Positions 22,130 to 35,200 of a stretch of 64,000 bases of DNA are shown here, piece after piece. The stretch is from Pectinophora gossypiella (lineage: Eukaryota; Arthropoda; Insecta; Lepidoptera; Gelechiidae). Location of the stretch: positions 6,069,001 to 6,133,000 of the forward strand of contig NC_065423.1 in the NCBI RefSeq assembly GCF_024362695.1, written 5' to 3'. Under the pieces are notes generated by a model. It ran no database searches. It was not told the origin of the DNA and worked only from the letters and a program-made list of their open reading frames with translations. The position numbers and the translations under genes are program-made. Numbering within the stretch: the first letter of the stretch is position 1; each line of letters starts with the position of its first letter.

Positions 22130-24398
22130 TTTCAAATATAGGTACGTATGTACCTGATATTTTGTGTTACATACTGAAGAGGAAAGGGTTATTCGACAAC
22201 ATCCAATGTGAAACTACACAGGACAATGAAGTTGCAATGACGTTTTATATTTAAACTAATCTACACGACTGTACACTGAAACATTTCATTTTATTTCATT
22301 CTTAAGTAACAAGTGCGAATTATTAAAAAACCTTTGATACCTGCGGTCCTGTAGCCTAGTCGTGAAAGTCCTATCGAGCAGATATTTATTATAATCACTA
22401 AAGAACGTAGCAAGAAAAAGTAGATCAATATTTTTTTTGTAATCAGGTCTTGCTTGGGTTAAATTTTCAAAATGCATAAGAAGGTATTCAGTTCACACAT
22501 AGATGCTGTTTGACAGTTATACATAGTAGGTATTTAGATACTACAGCTATTTACAAGATATTTACTTAATACCTTGTACCTACTATATGATCTTAATTTT
22601 GACTTGATTTCAAAGGCCTTTAGTAAGTAAGACTCCGTGAAACGACTACAGACCACAGGCAACAAAGAATTCAAAATGGTCATTACATTATATTCGTACA
22701 AACATTAATATTCAAAATATTTATAAATTAAATAGATCTTGTATTTGATGTTACTTTAACATTTAACTACGTTTGACACTTACATGTGTTCATAACACAG
22801 TGAGGGATGTAAAGCTTAGCTTAAACATTATTTTGGACTTTAGGCCCGTTATAAAACAGAAATAGATTTGTGTTGGGAGGACAATATAAGCGTATATATC
22901 ACACATACATTAACGTTTAGGTTTCGAACTGTCAGCACAGAACATCTAAAAAGCCTTAACAATATTACAGTAAGTATACATATAAATTTATTGATAAAGA
23001 CATATCAGAATATAATATAGGAGCTATTATACTCAATAAAACCGTAAATAAATATAATTTTCGTCTATTTTATTTTATACCTAGAGATAAGTTGAGGGTT
23101 GTATATTTTAGTCGAAACTCATTTTATATACATAATAAATATATTTTAAAACGATATCATGTGTACTGTAAAGATATAATAACATTTAGATCCAAGATCT
23201 TTAGTGTCGTTTGGAAGCGCTAACAATAAAACTATATATAACAAATATAATATCCTATTTATATTTATTTTATGTTAAAATATGTATAAGAGAGGATCTT
23301 GTAAATAAAATTAGCTCATAATTGTACTTCAGATGTCACGTATGCTTGGACGAAATACAAGAAGCGTGGACATATAACGAATATAGTTCTTTATATTTAT
23401 ATAATTAATATAATTTAATATAAGTTATCTGGATACTTGTGATATCGAGGGCAAGGCACGGGAGGAAGAAGGTATTGATATTATAAGGATATGATGCCAT
23501 AGGTAAGTTTTATATACAATAGGTAGGATTGAACTTTTCTTGAAGGTAGGATACCTATGTTGAATAGGTACAATGTGCAGGCTTAGAATATTTACTTCAA
23601 TAATTATGTTATTCAGTTTAAGATGTCATAAGTAAGTCTGTAGTCAGTGATAATGGAAAAATAAGTATACTTAAGTACACAAAGATTATAACCACCCACT
23701 GCCATCCCTGTAGTGAGCCTGAAACGTAATTTCGAAATATATCGAGTACTACCTAGGTAGAGTAATTGTACTACATATAAATTGTGAGAAACGAAGTGAC
23801 AATTCGAGAGCTAGTAGGTATTTCTTATAAATTGGTTTATTTGATGATGATATCTTTCGAAAGTATGTTTCATTCTCTACAACTTTTTATTTCAGTATCG
23901 ATACCTATAGGTATGTATTTTTCATAATGCATATTATTCTGTCATCATTATGAATTAATACACTGAGTTTTCATACTTTGAGTTTTAACATATTCTCTAT
24001 CCATATCTTGAGTTATATTCCTGTTTCCAAATTGATATTCAGTATCTCTAATTGATCCTTACTTTTTCCAATAATACACTACACCAAATGTTAACATCAG
24101 GTTAATTTTTTTAAGAATTAAATTCTGAAAATTCATGTTTTTAAAAATAACTATTATCTTTGAGCTTTGGAAATTAAATATTTTTTTCAGTTAAGTATTG
24201 AAAAAGTATCTAAAAATTAATCACCTATTTTTTTTATTTTTCATACTGTATAATTATAAAATTTCCTACTATAATTTTGAAAATAAGTTTTATTTTATTT
24301 TTTCTAATCTTTTTTACAATTTTGCTAAATACTTCATCGTACTAAATAAATCATTTCGATGATCAGTAACTTCGTAGCTTTGTATCAGAATCTGGCTT
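22130..24398. other. Very AT-rich gap, likely including the SGSM 3' UTR
   Basis: No coding signal on either strand. It directly follows, on the minus strand, the stop codon at 24399-24401, so part of it should be 3' UTR. I cannot place the polyadenylation site with confidence. Confidence 0.5.
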
Positions 24399-26221
24399 CT
24401 ATTTGTTCTCGATCAGAGTCTGAACTTGAAGCACGAGATCCCTTGCGAGAGACAGTACTGCGGCTGCATCGTGTCGTTCAGCCATTTCTGGAAAAATATA
24501 AAGTCAAAGTAAAAATCTGATGATAACTTGATGATTTGCCCTATTAAAAAAACGACACGATAAAAGGTCAAGTTTTGAAGTTGCTTAGCTCCTATTTCAA
24601 AATTGCCCTTATTAGTAGTTAGAAGCATACTCATCAGTAAGTACTATAATCGACTTCAAAAAAATCGAAATAAAAGAACTTGCAGAAAAAAACAGTATTC
24701 AGAACTCAAGATGGAAAAAAACTCACCGTTAAAGAACTTGATGATGTCAGTAAAGTCCATGGTGTTGGCGAGGATGACATCACGGTAGGTCTCGAGCAGG
24801 GCCAGCGCTATAAACAGCACCATGTGTTCTGAGGCTACGTGGCGAGCCACCCAGATCAGCTCCCATGCCGCAAATACCTGAAGAGTTTACGGCCTATAAG
24901 GTTCAAGATAAAGTAGATGATTCGCGCCAAAACTCGGATGTCATTCGAGGAAAATCAACGTCACATAAAAGCAGTAGTACTGAGCGTAATAGATTTAAAA
25001 CTCTGCCTTGAAAAGAATACAAATTTATAGAGAGGTAGCTTAATCGAAAGTATATTCCGAATAGTACAAAACGAAGGAAAAGAGATCGGTATTACTTTAA
25101 TTAACATTCAAGATTGATGATTGAAAAGACATAAGGAAACGTAGGGACAAGACGCAAGCCTGAATGAAAATCTTTCTTTAAGTTCTCCAATATCTCAAAC
25201 GTAGTATCTTATTAGTACGAATAACAAATCCTCACGTCTTGATAGAGCAGTTCTCGCTTGAAGTCGAGCAGGAACCAGCGGTAGCAGAAGTAGAAGTGCG
25301 TGTAGTCACCGTGCGCGTGCATCAGCTCGTACAACTCGCAGTCCAGGATCTGGATCAGGGACCTACCACACAACGAAAGATGGTTAATATTTGAAGAGAA
25401 TAGATTTTCATAATTAACATTTTCATAACTTATTTTCATGTTACATGTCATAAATTTTGAGGTCGAAGACGTCTCCAAATTGCCTTTGACATGGCGCAAC
25501 GATGAACGAAGGGCCCCTAGGAGCAAACGTAGGGAAACTCAAAAAGAGAACACACAGGAAAAGGTCACGGTGGTATATTGGTCAAAAGCTAAAAAACCTT
25601 CTTACAACTTAAACATGTCCTTCATAAATGACTTTGTCAATGTGCTTGTAAATGGGTTCCAATCTTACCGCATATCAGCAAAGTGTGCGTCCATTGCCTG
25701 CCCCGACGGGAAGTTATCCCTCGCCCGGCCCATGAGGCGCGCGAACAACGCGTGCGCAGCAGCCTCCTCCTTCATCATGACCAGCAGCGGCGCCGCCAGG
25801 TCGCACATCCCTTGCATATAGCCCATGTCCAAGTGCTCCCATACGAATCTGTAAAGTAGGAAGAGTTTCTAAGTATCCTACTGGTTAAACACATTTTCAA
25901 AATCTCTGTTTGATAGATACTGCTGATTTTTATGTTTATCCTGTTAGCTAAGTACGCTTTATTTGCTTATTTGTTTTGGTCTAAAGATCGACTACCTGTA
26001 GAATCAAACGTAAATGTGATTGAGCCCTCGTTAGCAAAGCGAATTTCGCAATACTTCGCATCTTCTTAGACTATTAGGTTCCTACTTAATACGTACGTGC
26101 ACATAATATTCCTTAATTTGTCAAGATTTTCATCTGTGAAGAAAGGGTAGTTTCTATCGCATCTTTGTACATCCTTCTCTATACGATGCAAATTGAGTGC
26201 GAAGCTTTCCACTAATTCATT
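24399..26221 (-). other. SGSM exons encoding the TBC catalytic core
   Basis: Exons, in coding order: 26097-26221, 25669-25848, 25236-25362, 24727-24877, 24399-24487 (stop TAG 24399-24401). The first of these uses the donor AC|GTACGT, which gives IMCTFVWEHLDMGY; the nearby TAC|GTATTA donor would break the frame. Further motifs: HGDYTHFYFCYRWFLLDFKR, MVLFIALALLETYRDVILAN and NTMDFTDIIKFFN. All phases are compatible. Confidence 0.93.
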
Positions 26222-29200
26222 CTGGAAAAGGAAAATCGTTATTATAATAATTATATATGAAACTGTATAACGTACGAAAGCAAGTAAATATTTCTTCCGT
26301 GTCTATGGGAGAGAGGTTATGTATGTGTACTCGTCTATCCCTTTCGCTAAAGTTAGACAGAACCCCTTAATCCCATATAACCTCATTATTTAAGAGGAGA
26401 ATAGGTACTTACAGAATAAACGCCGCCATTAGAGCTAGCAGGCGAAGCACAATTTGACCGGTTCGGTGGTCGAGGATCAGCATTACTTGGCTCGAGAGTA
26501 TCAAACGATGCTCCAGCCGAGTGAGACTCCTCTCGAACCACTCCCAGAGGACTGCGGGCTGGGCTTACATTGGCTAGAACAGTAATGGAATCGATGACGC
26601 AAAGAGATTGGGGAACAAACAGTCAGTTATGATCAGCATTAGCGATAAGGCCGCCATTTGCCATGTACTTAGTTAAGAGACTTTTTGTAATTATTTCTTT
26701 TTATTTTGGTGCAATAAAGTGTATTTGTATTGTATCAGTATATAGGTTTTACCTGTTGTACCGCCAGAGGCTGGTGATCCACCAGCAGCCAGATCCACTG
26801 AAGGGTTTGTTATAATTACGCTTGTGCGTTGCTCATGTGGACTTGGCTGACTTTCATCCAAGGACGATCTCATATCACTGCCATTAAAGTTCGTGTTTCC
26901 ACTATCCATGCTACACAGTAGCCCTCTCCCTTCTCCCTTTTGTACTATGTTCTCTGCTAGCCTCTTAATCTCCGCTATACTTTCTCTTCTCAAATCTGGA
27001 TTTTGTACTACACTCTTTATATGTATTTCTTCATCGTCATCTAAGTCTTTTAGACTGTCTATATCTATTTCCCTACTATCACCCGTCTCAGTCTCTCCGT
27101 TAACTATCGTATCTTCCTTCTCCTTTTCTGAGTCCATCTCTATGTTCTCAACCTCGTCTATGCTCGGTGCTCGAGACAAGATTGGTTTGTTGTCGGGTTT
27201 CTTCTGTTCGTTTTCGCTTGGCTCCGGCGATACAACCGGTGGGTTGTCTGATATGACGCTGCAGTCGTCTTCGAATACCTAATAAATTATTAAAAAGTTA
27301 TTTATTTAGCAAAGAAAAATCATGAACCCCGTATTTCATTTCTACAGATACTTACATTTACAATTAAAATATGTTAAAATAATGAAATTAAATACTTTTC
27401 TTTGCTTCGTCGTATAGATACTATTTTTCGCTTGAGTAATAAGTACCCAGTTATTTGGATTATGCTATATAATGGTTACGTGTTCTTAATCTATCTTACA
27501 CCCTCGTTAATAATATTACCTCCGGTTCAACCTCAACTGGCTTAGGTTTTCCTGAAGCTTCAGTAAGTCTGGCTATGGAGGCGGCGGTGGCTTCCCGGTC
27601 GCGCTGCCTCACGATAGCCTCCACACAAAGCCACTCCGACATCGTCGTCTCGTACTGGCGACGACATGCCGCATCCTGCTCTGTCCTCTCCTCTGCTGTT
27701 GAACCGAATCTAGAAAAATATAAGTAATCCCATTAATACTGCTAATAATATATCTAAAAAATATTATGATAGTTCATAATTTTAGGCAATGTTATTTGAG
27801 GAAGATAATAAATAATTAACTTTGAGTTAAATCATTAACCTTTTCTGATGTGTGTAATGTAACTACTTACAGAATATCTCCCTATCATTTTTTTTTTATT
27901 TAAAATATCTACACTTCTAATTAATAAAACATTCTGCTTACTCATAATATCCAAGTAGATACGGCCACACTTCTTTCCTGATGTCGTGTTGGACGCCGCC
28001 GTAGTAGACGAGCCGATAAACTTCATCTTTGTCACTCAGGATGCCTTCATCGTCCATCATTGACCGCCATACTTCCTCTGTTAGGCCAGCTTCAGCACCT
28101 TCTAAAACATCAGTTAAGTACTTAATTTAGATTATTTAATTGGTTTTATTTAAACAAGTTTAAATACCACGTAGTAAGTAACAGCCCTCCGTGGTCTAGT
28201 GGTTAGAGCGTTAGGCTCACGATCTGGTGGTCCGGGTTCGATTCCCGATGGGGACATTGTCGAAATCACTTTGTGAGACTGTCCTTGGTTTGGTAAGGAC
28301 TTTTCAGGCTTGAATCACCTGATTGTCCGAAAAAGTACGATGATTCCGTGCTTCGGAGGGCACGTTAAGCCGTTGGTCCCGACTATTAGCCGTAAAAACA
28401 CCTCCAGCAACCCGCAGTGGAGCAGCGTGGTGGAGTATGCTCCATACCCTCCGGTTGATTGAGGGGAGGCCTGTGCCCAGCAGTGGGACGTATAAGTATA
28501 GGCAGTTTATGTAAGTATGTTTATGTCTACTTACCTCTGGGCACGATGTTGGGATTCACGAGGCCACTGAGGTGAGTCCTGACAGTGGACAGGTGCCGGC
28601 AGTAAGCCAGCCAGCCGTAGAACGCTCTCGAGATGATCTGCCGCCGCATCGTGCTGCACACTAGCTCTATTGACGCTGACTGCAATTTTAACAAACACTA
28701 AAATTCTTTTTAATTCTCCTCCGCTTTAAGGATCTTTTTAGGATTTCAAAGCAATGCGTGGGGACCCTACGGACTGTTAGCCTAATACTCCAAAACGAGT
28801 GTTCAAGATATTCATAAAAGACAGTTGCATTATACAGGTTTTTTGGGTTTGAGTAGATATGGGTGCTAGTGACACCGTAACGAATACTGAGGGGGATGAT
28901 TGATGAATTATCTGCCGGAAAATTCATGAAGATTTTAGTGTTTTTTTACACAACAGCGTGTTCTATATGGAATACTCTGCGTTGTACAACGTGTGCGTGA
29001 GCCACTCCGGGGGTCCGTACGCCTGTGCTCTGGAACCAGCCTAAAAATAATACCATTAACCGCCTTATAAGTAAACGCAATGACCAAATAATTACCTGTT
29101 CCACCGGGTGATGCACTTGTGGGACCGGTGTGAGGGGAGGGTGACCGTTGAGCCCAGCTGATTGCGGACAGTCCACGGACATGGTTGAGGAGTCTGATGA

Positions 29201-32200
29201 CGTGGTGGATGTGGACGCCAGCGGGCGGCGCGGGGTGCGCGGCGGAGAGTGCACGGCGCGCTCCAGAAGCGAATGGCGCATGGCTGGAGAGCAACATTGA
29301 CTTCATATTATAGGAATACTTTCAAAAGATGACTACTAATGTATAGACTGATCATTTGGAGGCTGCACCGTCCGCTATACTATTTGCGAAATGATGAAGT
29401 TGGCAATGGACATACTTACCTAAGAAAATATCCTCCAATCACAATCCTAGTTATAGTATCCTTTATAGAGATTAGATTGGGGTGGGATTGTGGTTGTGGT
29501 AGTCAGCGTAATGTAGCCTACTACTTATACAGAGGGCCATAATTATTGCCGGCCGGTTAAGGGTTAAATTTTGAACCTTCTATCTTGAAGGGTTGAACAA
29601 CTCCTGAAATTAATCAGGAGGTCTAAAAAGGCCTTTTTAATAACACTGGTCTTCCGAAAAAAAATACATATTTTCCAAGGGTTTTACTTCATAAAGACTA
29701 TCTGCCCAATGTACCTTCTCTATCAGTGATAGCGTTGTTGACAATCCGGAACACGTAGTCACCGGCTACTTCTTCCCAGTCCGGCTCTTCGGCCTCCCCG
29801 CTCTCGCAAAGGCTCGGCATGGGCCGCCGACGAGGCTTGCCACGGCCAAACACCTGCGGAGAACCCCAGTCCACTTTTATTTACATGAACCAAGTCAGGA
29901 GCTTTTAGATCGGTGAAGTTAGATCATTTAATAGACGTTAACCCACATGACCAGTCGACTTTATTGTTGAACTTGGAAAGTGAATAATTATTTGTAAATC
30001 ATTCTTTAACTAGATTATCCTCGCAGTCTTGGGCACAAAAGGAAAGAACTATTTAATACACCATCTGGTAGCAAATACGATCGTACAAACCTTTCCAGTG
30101 CCCCGTTGTGACCAGAGTGGAGGATCTAATTGTCCGTGAGGCAGAAGTCCCGTTTCCAGATTGCTCAAGAATGACAACAGGTTACCTCCTGCAAAATAAT
30201 TACATAATTGGTTGGAATATGTCATGTAGGTAGTACAAAACACAGCTAGAAGTTCCTTATCCTATCTTCAAACACTCCAAAGGTTTTTATAATGAGATTA
30301 ATTACCTTTCCAGACAAACGTCTAGCAATGACGGCTCACATCCGTTAAGGTCTGCTTGATTGGATTATATGATTATGTCGAACCCATCATCATCATCATC
30401 ATCAGCCCATTAACGTCCCCACTGCTGGGGCACGGGCCTTCCCTATGGATGGATAGGGGGATCGGGCCTTAAACCATCACGCGGGCCCAGTGCGGATTGA
30501 TGGTTATTAACGACTGCTAATGCAGCCGGGACCAACGACTTAACGTGCCTTCCGAAGCACGGAGGAGCTCGAGATGAAAACTTTCTTTTTTGTGGTCACC
30601 CATCCTATGACCGGCCTTTGCGAAAGTTGCTTAACTTCAACAATCGCACACCGAGCGCGTTTACCGCTGCGCCATCGAGCTCCTCACATCACATTATGTC
30701 GAACCCATCACAGCTAAAACAATATTGCATCAAAATGGAATACCTAAGTTACCTTTGGGGAAATGTATGGGAGGTCGCTGCACGCCGTCCTGCCCCACGA
30801 GGATGAGGGCGTCGCTGGAGGCCGAGCGATGGACATGCACGTACACCACCTCCCACACACACACTTGTAGGGACATCGCCCAGTACACGCTGAAATAAGA
30901 CACGCATTTAATGAGGAACTTTCCAGGCTCATCACTTATTTAACAGCCACGCTCGTGTCGGTGCAGCATTCTCCATGCTACTTTTTAGGGAATAATAAGG
31001 CAGTGGTTTCCCTCTTGCCTTCCTCCAGTACTCTATCTGACGCGAGTGGGATGGCGCCCAGAGTAGTCTATTTCAAAGCCGTACTAGGACTCCTGTCTTC
31101 CACCACCGTCTTTCCAGGCTACGTTTCTCAAAAACAAAATAGATGGTGGTGTAAAAGTTTCCCTTCGTTTAACCTTCTAATTTCATGGATAACAGACATA
31201 CAATGCATCTTTTATCTTTGTTTTTAGGCATAAATAATAACCCTTTTTATTACTCCCAGGCACAATTACACATCTTACAATCCCACATCTTCCACCCATT
31301 ATTATTCCGATCAAATTAAATGTATTATACGCGGGTTAACAAGGGTATCTACTGCTATAAATGTCCTTCACAAGCTATGGTGAATAGAAAAACAATGATT
31401 ATAGATCCCTATTATTATACCTATAACATAATAAAGCGATTATTTTGTACCGAAATAAAAAAATAAATATAAATTAAAACAAAAAACAAGCGACATACCA
31501 ATCAATGCACAGTGGGCCGGCGCACCGACTGCGGTAGACGGTGCACAGTGGGCTCATGCTGCACAGAATACAGGTGTTTTGGCACGCTGACGAGTGCACT
31601 AGGTGGCAGCGGATACTACACATACTACACATTTAGACTAACACAAAATACATGCACTAAGTACCTATTAATGCAAAATAAAAAACAAACAGGCTAACGT
31701 GAAAAAGTATAAATTGTATAAGTTTGTTAAAGAAACATTCACTAAAAAAGTATTAAAAATAATAGATACTTCAAATATATAACGTTTAACACTCTAATTA
31801 CAGAGGATAAATAAAATCCAAGAATTAAGGCCTTTACGATCGTTAGCTTATTTAGCGATTCGCAAACTTCAACGATTTACAAAAGACAAATGCTAATTTC
31901 TATAACATTCAAATTAATAAAGATTTTGAATTATAATACCATCCTTGAAAGTTTCAACAGACAAAGCTCAAGGAGTAAAAGATATTCAATATACTTAAAC
32001 TTAACAAAGAAATTGTAGTAAACAATACAAAAGGGAGAATACTTCGTAGAATTAAAAGTTATCTTGTTCGGTACAGGTAGGTACCTACAAATTATAATAA
32101 AATCAACGCAAAACAGCGGCAAACAAAATAAAGAAGCTGGGTTTTGTTTATAAACAAAATTTAACTTGATTTAAACTTGCTGAAAATTTTACTAATTTCA

Positions 32201-35200
32201 TACTCATAGAACATTTCATTTAATTTCTTGTTGCAAGTAACGTGATAGGTCTGAAATATAATCTTAACTGTCTTTTGAATAAATGAAGATCAGAGTGTCA
32301 AAAAGGTCACATCGAAACAATTCATCTTAAAACGCACTACTTATTGCTATTTGACATTTGCAGGTACGTGTCCATGAATCGACGCAATCTATCTAAATAT
32401 ATAAAAGGAGAAACTGACTGACTGACATATCAACGCACAGCCTAAACGCTTAGGTACCGTAGAGGTGTACTAAGAAAGGAATTCCCGGAATTCCCACGGG
32501 AACGGGAATTAGCGGGAAAAAATCTAAACCGCTAAGTTAGACGCTTGAAATTTGGCATGCAGGTACCTTAATTAACTTAAAGCTTAGTTGCAACAGGATA
32601 TTGCAAAATTCCCACGGAAACGGGAATTAACGGGAAGAAACATTTGTATGAAAAAATCTAAACTGCATAAGTTAAATGCTTGAAATTTGATATGCACTCC
32701 CACACACACAAAGATCTCTCTTTTATAACACGCCACGCGGACGAAGTCGCGGGCAAAAGCTAGTCACCTATAATTTAATTACTTACGGCCAGGTGGATGA
32801 CTTTATGAAATGTCAAATTGCAATAAATATTACTTTATAAGATGAATTACAAAAATGTGCTTTAGTCTCTGAAGCATCCTGACCCTACAAAATAAATGTA
32901 ATAAATAGGTGTGATATTATAGAACTACATCTAATATAATAAATAACATCCATTTTTTATCAAAGCAATTAATAATGATAAGAAATAAATACAAGGTTTC
33001 TATTCTACCATAATATACGTAGCCATTGTAACTCGAACAATAAATATAAGTATTTCAATTCATCAAACTTACCTTTTGTCAATTCCTTCGCTTTCAGCAT
33101 ATCCATTCATGAGTTGGTTTGGCGTCCACTTTATGATCAGCCCCGCAGCAGTCTGATGAAGACTCAGGTAACCAGGCATTGGTTCCTCTACGTCTTTCTA
33201 TAATTGTCATTCATCATCATCATCGTTAATTTTATTAACACTTACTTATTCAAAATTCTAAATAAATTATGCGTAAGCTCAAGAGACCCGTGGAACACTT
33301 TAAGGATCTTCATTTTCAGACTGTTAGCTGATTTATTAACCAATAGTTTAGAAACCCACCAACCCTGGTGTCAGGGTTATTACTGAGCCGCCAAAGGCCC
33401 CTGACATGACTCCTGACAAGTAGTAACCGAGACCAACGACGTAACCTGTGTTCCGAAGCACGGATCATTTTACTTTCGGACAATCAGGTGATCAGCCTTT
33501 AATGTCCTAACCAAACTAGGGATCACAAAGTCATTTTTGTGATTTATCCCCACCGGGATTCGAACCCGGGACCTCCGGATCGTGAGCCCAACGCTCAGCC
33601 ACAGGACAAGGCCATTATAGACGACGTTTATTAAAAACATCTCAATATTGGAGGTACCATTACCTCAGAGATACTTCCAATTTAAAATATTTGCATAAGT
33701 TTAGTACCACTCTCAGATACGCTCATGAAAGCCTAATGCACGAATAACTTTGGCTTCTTTTAAGTTCGCAAAGAGAAAATAAGATAGAAAAAATCTGACT
33801 CGGGTAGGATTTCATTCCGAAGCTCTCGTAAAAGTGCAACTCTCTTGGAAATATAGAGAAGAAAATGTTTCTTTGCCTCAAAGGTACTCTAGCCATTTGC
33901 CAAATATTATTTTTTTCGTCATAACAATAATCTTTATCTACTTACAGGCAACTCAAATCCATTTATTATTTAATAGGTACAATTCACTTAATTTATAATT
34001 TGTTCGTTTAGTACCTCATAATTACGTAGAGGTAGGGTTGCCATCCGTCCGGGTTTCCCCGGATTTGTCCTAGTTTAGAGGGCGTTCGGGGAGCGTCCGG
34101 GGAAGGTTTCATTTGTAGACCGGGTTTTAAAAAATAAATATCAACTTACGGGCTGCACTCGAACATTGTTTTTGCCGTAAAGCAACGCTGCACGGGAATT
34201 CTGATGTAGACTCTCCACGTAGTCTTTGGCACCTGAAGCACTAGCGTTGCCAGTACCTAATAGTAAAACAGTGTTTATAGATCTACAACGTATTAGAAAA
34301 ATCGTGTCTTTGTTAATTAATAAGACTCTTAATTTAATTCCCAATGAAAGACGGAAGGCAGACGGAAGTCTTTTGTTTCTTTTGTCTTCCTTATTGGAAT
34401 TTCCTTTTTCAGAAACAATTCAATGTTGTTATCGGAATAATAAAGTATACCTGTAGTAATAGCACTGCCATCGTCAGAAGAAGCATTTAAGCTCCTTCTG
34501 AAGTTCAGAATTGGTCTCCGAACCGACGGTGGAGTTGTCGTGCCAGCAGACATCCTGTGTCTCTGAACCTGCGGGCGCGAAATAAATATACTTACATAAG
34601 TAATCGTCAAAACGATAGTGAAATCCAAGAACCGTTTTTGGTTGTTTGCATTTAAAAAATATTGTCGCATCTGTAAATGAACCGGGAATGTTAGGTAAGC
34701 GGAACCGGATTCTTCAGGACTCCATGTCTAACCAGCTAGTGAATGTAATTCGAGATCGATCTACAAATATCTGCCATCTAGTACAGATATAAACAAACTT
34801 TTTTAAATAAAAGTGTCTTCATACTATACTGAATACGTAACACAATCCTATTGTAGTATTTTAGACCTCAAGACGTGTCTGAACTCGTGACTTTTGTTTC
34901 GTAACCCTGATCATAATAATATATATGCGATATAAGTGGTTATGTATACATTGACTTTAAGAAAATGTGTCTTTCTCTAAAACTAACGAGGGACTTTTCA
35001 TGCTACGTTCCTCATAAACAATATAGATGGCGCTGTAAAGATTTTCCTTCGTTTAACGTTTTAATTAACAGTTATTATTAGATAACAGACATATGCTTCC
35101 TTTATCTTTGTTTTTGGGTGTAACTGATGACGCTTTTTATTACACCCAAGAACAATTACATTAACCTCCACCCATTATTACTTTGAGCAACATAATTCTA

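Larger units (their letters stand above)
26413..30188 (-). other. SGSM exons of the middle region
   Basis: Exons in coding order: 30091-30188, 29715-29853, 29096-29283, 28535-28679, 27942-28101, 27520-27709, 26753-27278, 26413-26573. The pre-TBC part (RSMMDDEGILSDKDEVYRLV, YYGGVQHDIRKEVWPYLLG, MSEWLCVEAIVRQRDREA) is typical of the family. The 526-bp exon encodes a poorly conserved Asp/Glu/Ser-rich linker. Exon 29096-29283 joins directly and in frame to 28535-28679 (HHPVEQ then SASIELVCSTM). Confidence 0.88.

Noticed and set aside
25438..25821. 127-codon plus-strand open frame
   Set aside because: It lies antisense over the SGSM TBC exon 25669-25848; that exon matches the family with correct splice sites, so the frame is a shadow.
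28946..29281. 111-codon minus-strand frame as a single exon
   Set aside because: The first part is SGSM exon 29096-29283, but a CAG|GTAATT donor ends it; what follows is intron.
31500..31603. Possible extra SGSM exon reading SPLCTVYRSRCAGPLCI
   Set aside because: Exons 33073-33197 and 30753-30889 join directly and in phase to give KSVYWAMSL, which fits the family, leaving no room for it.
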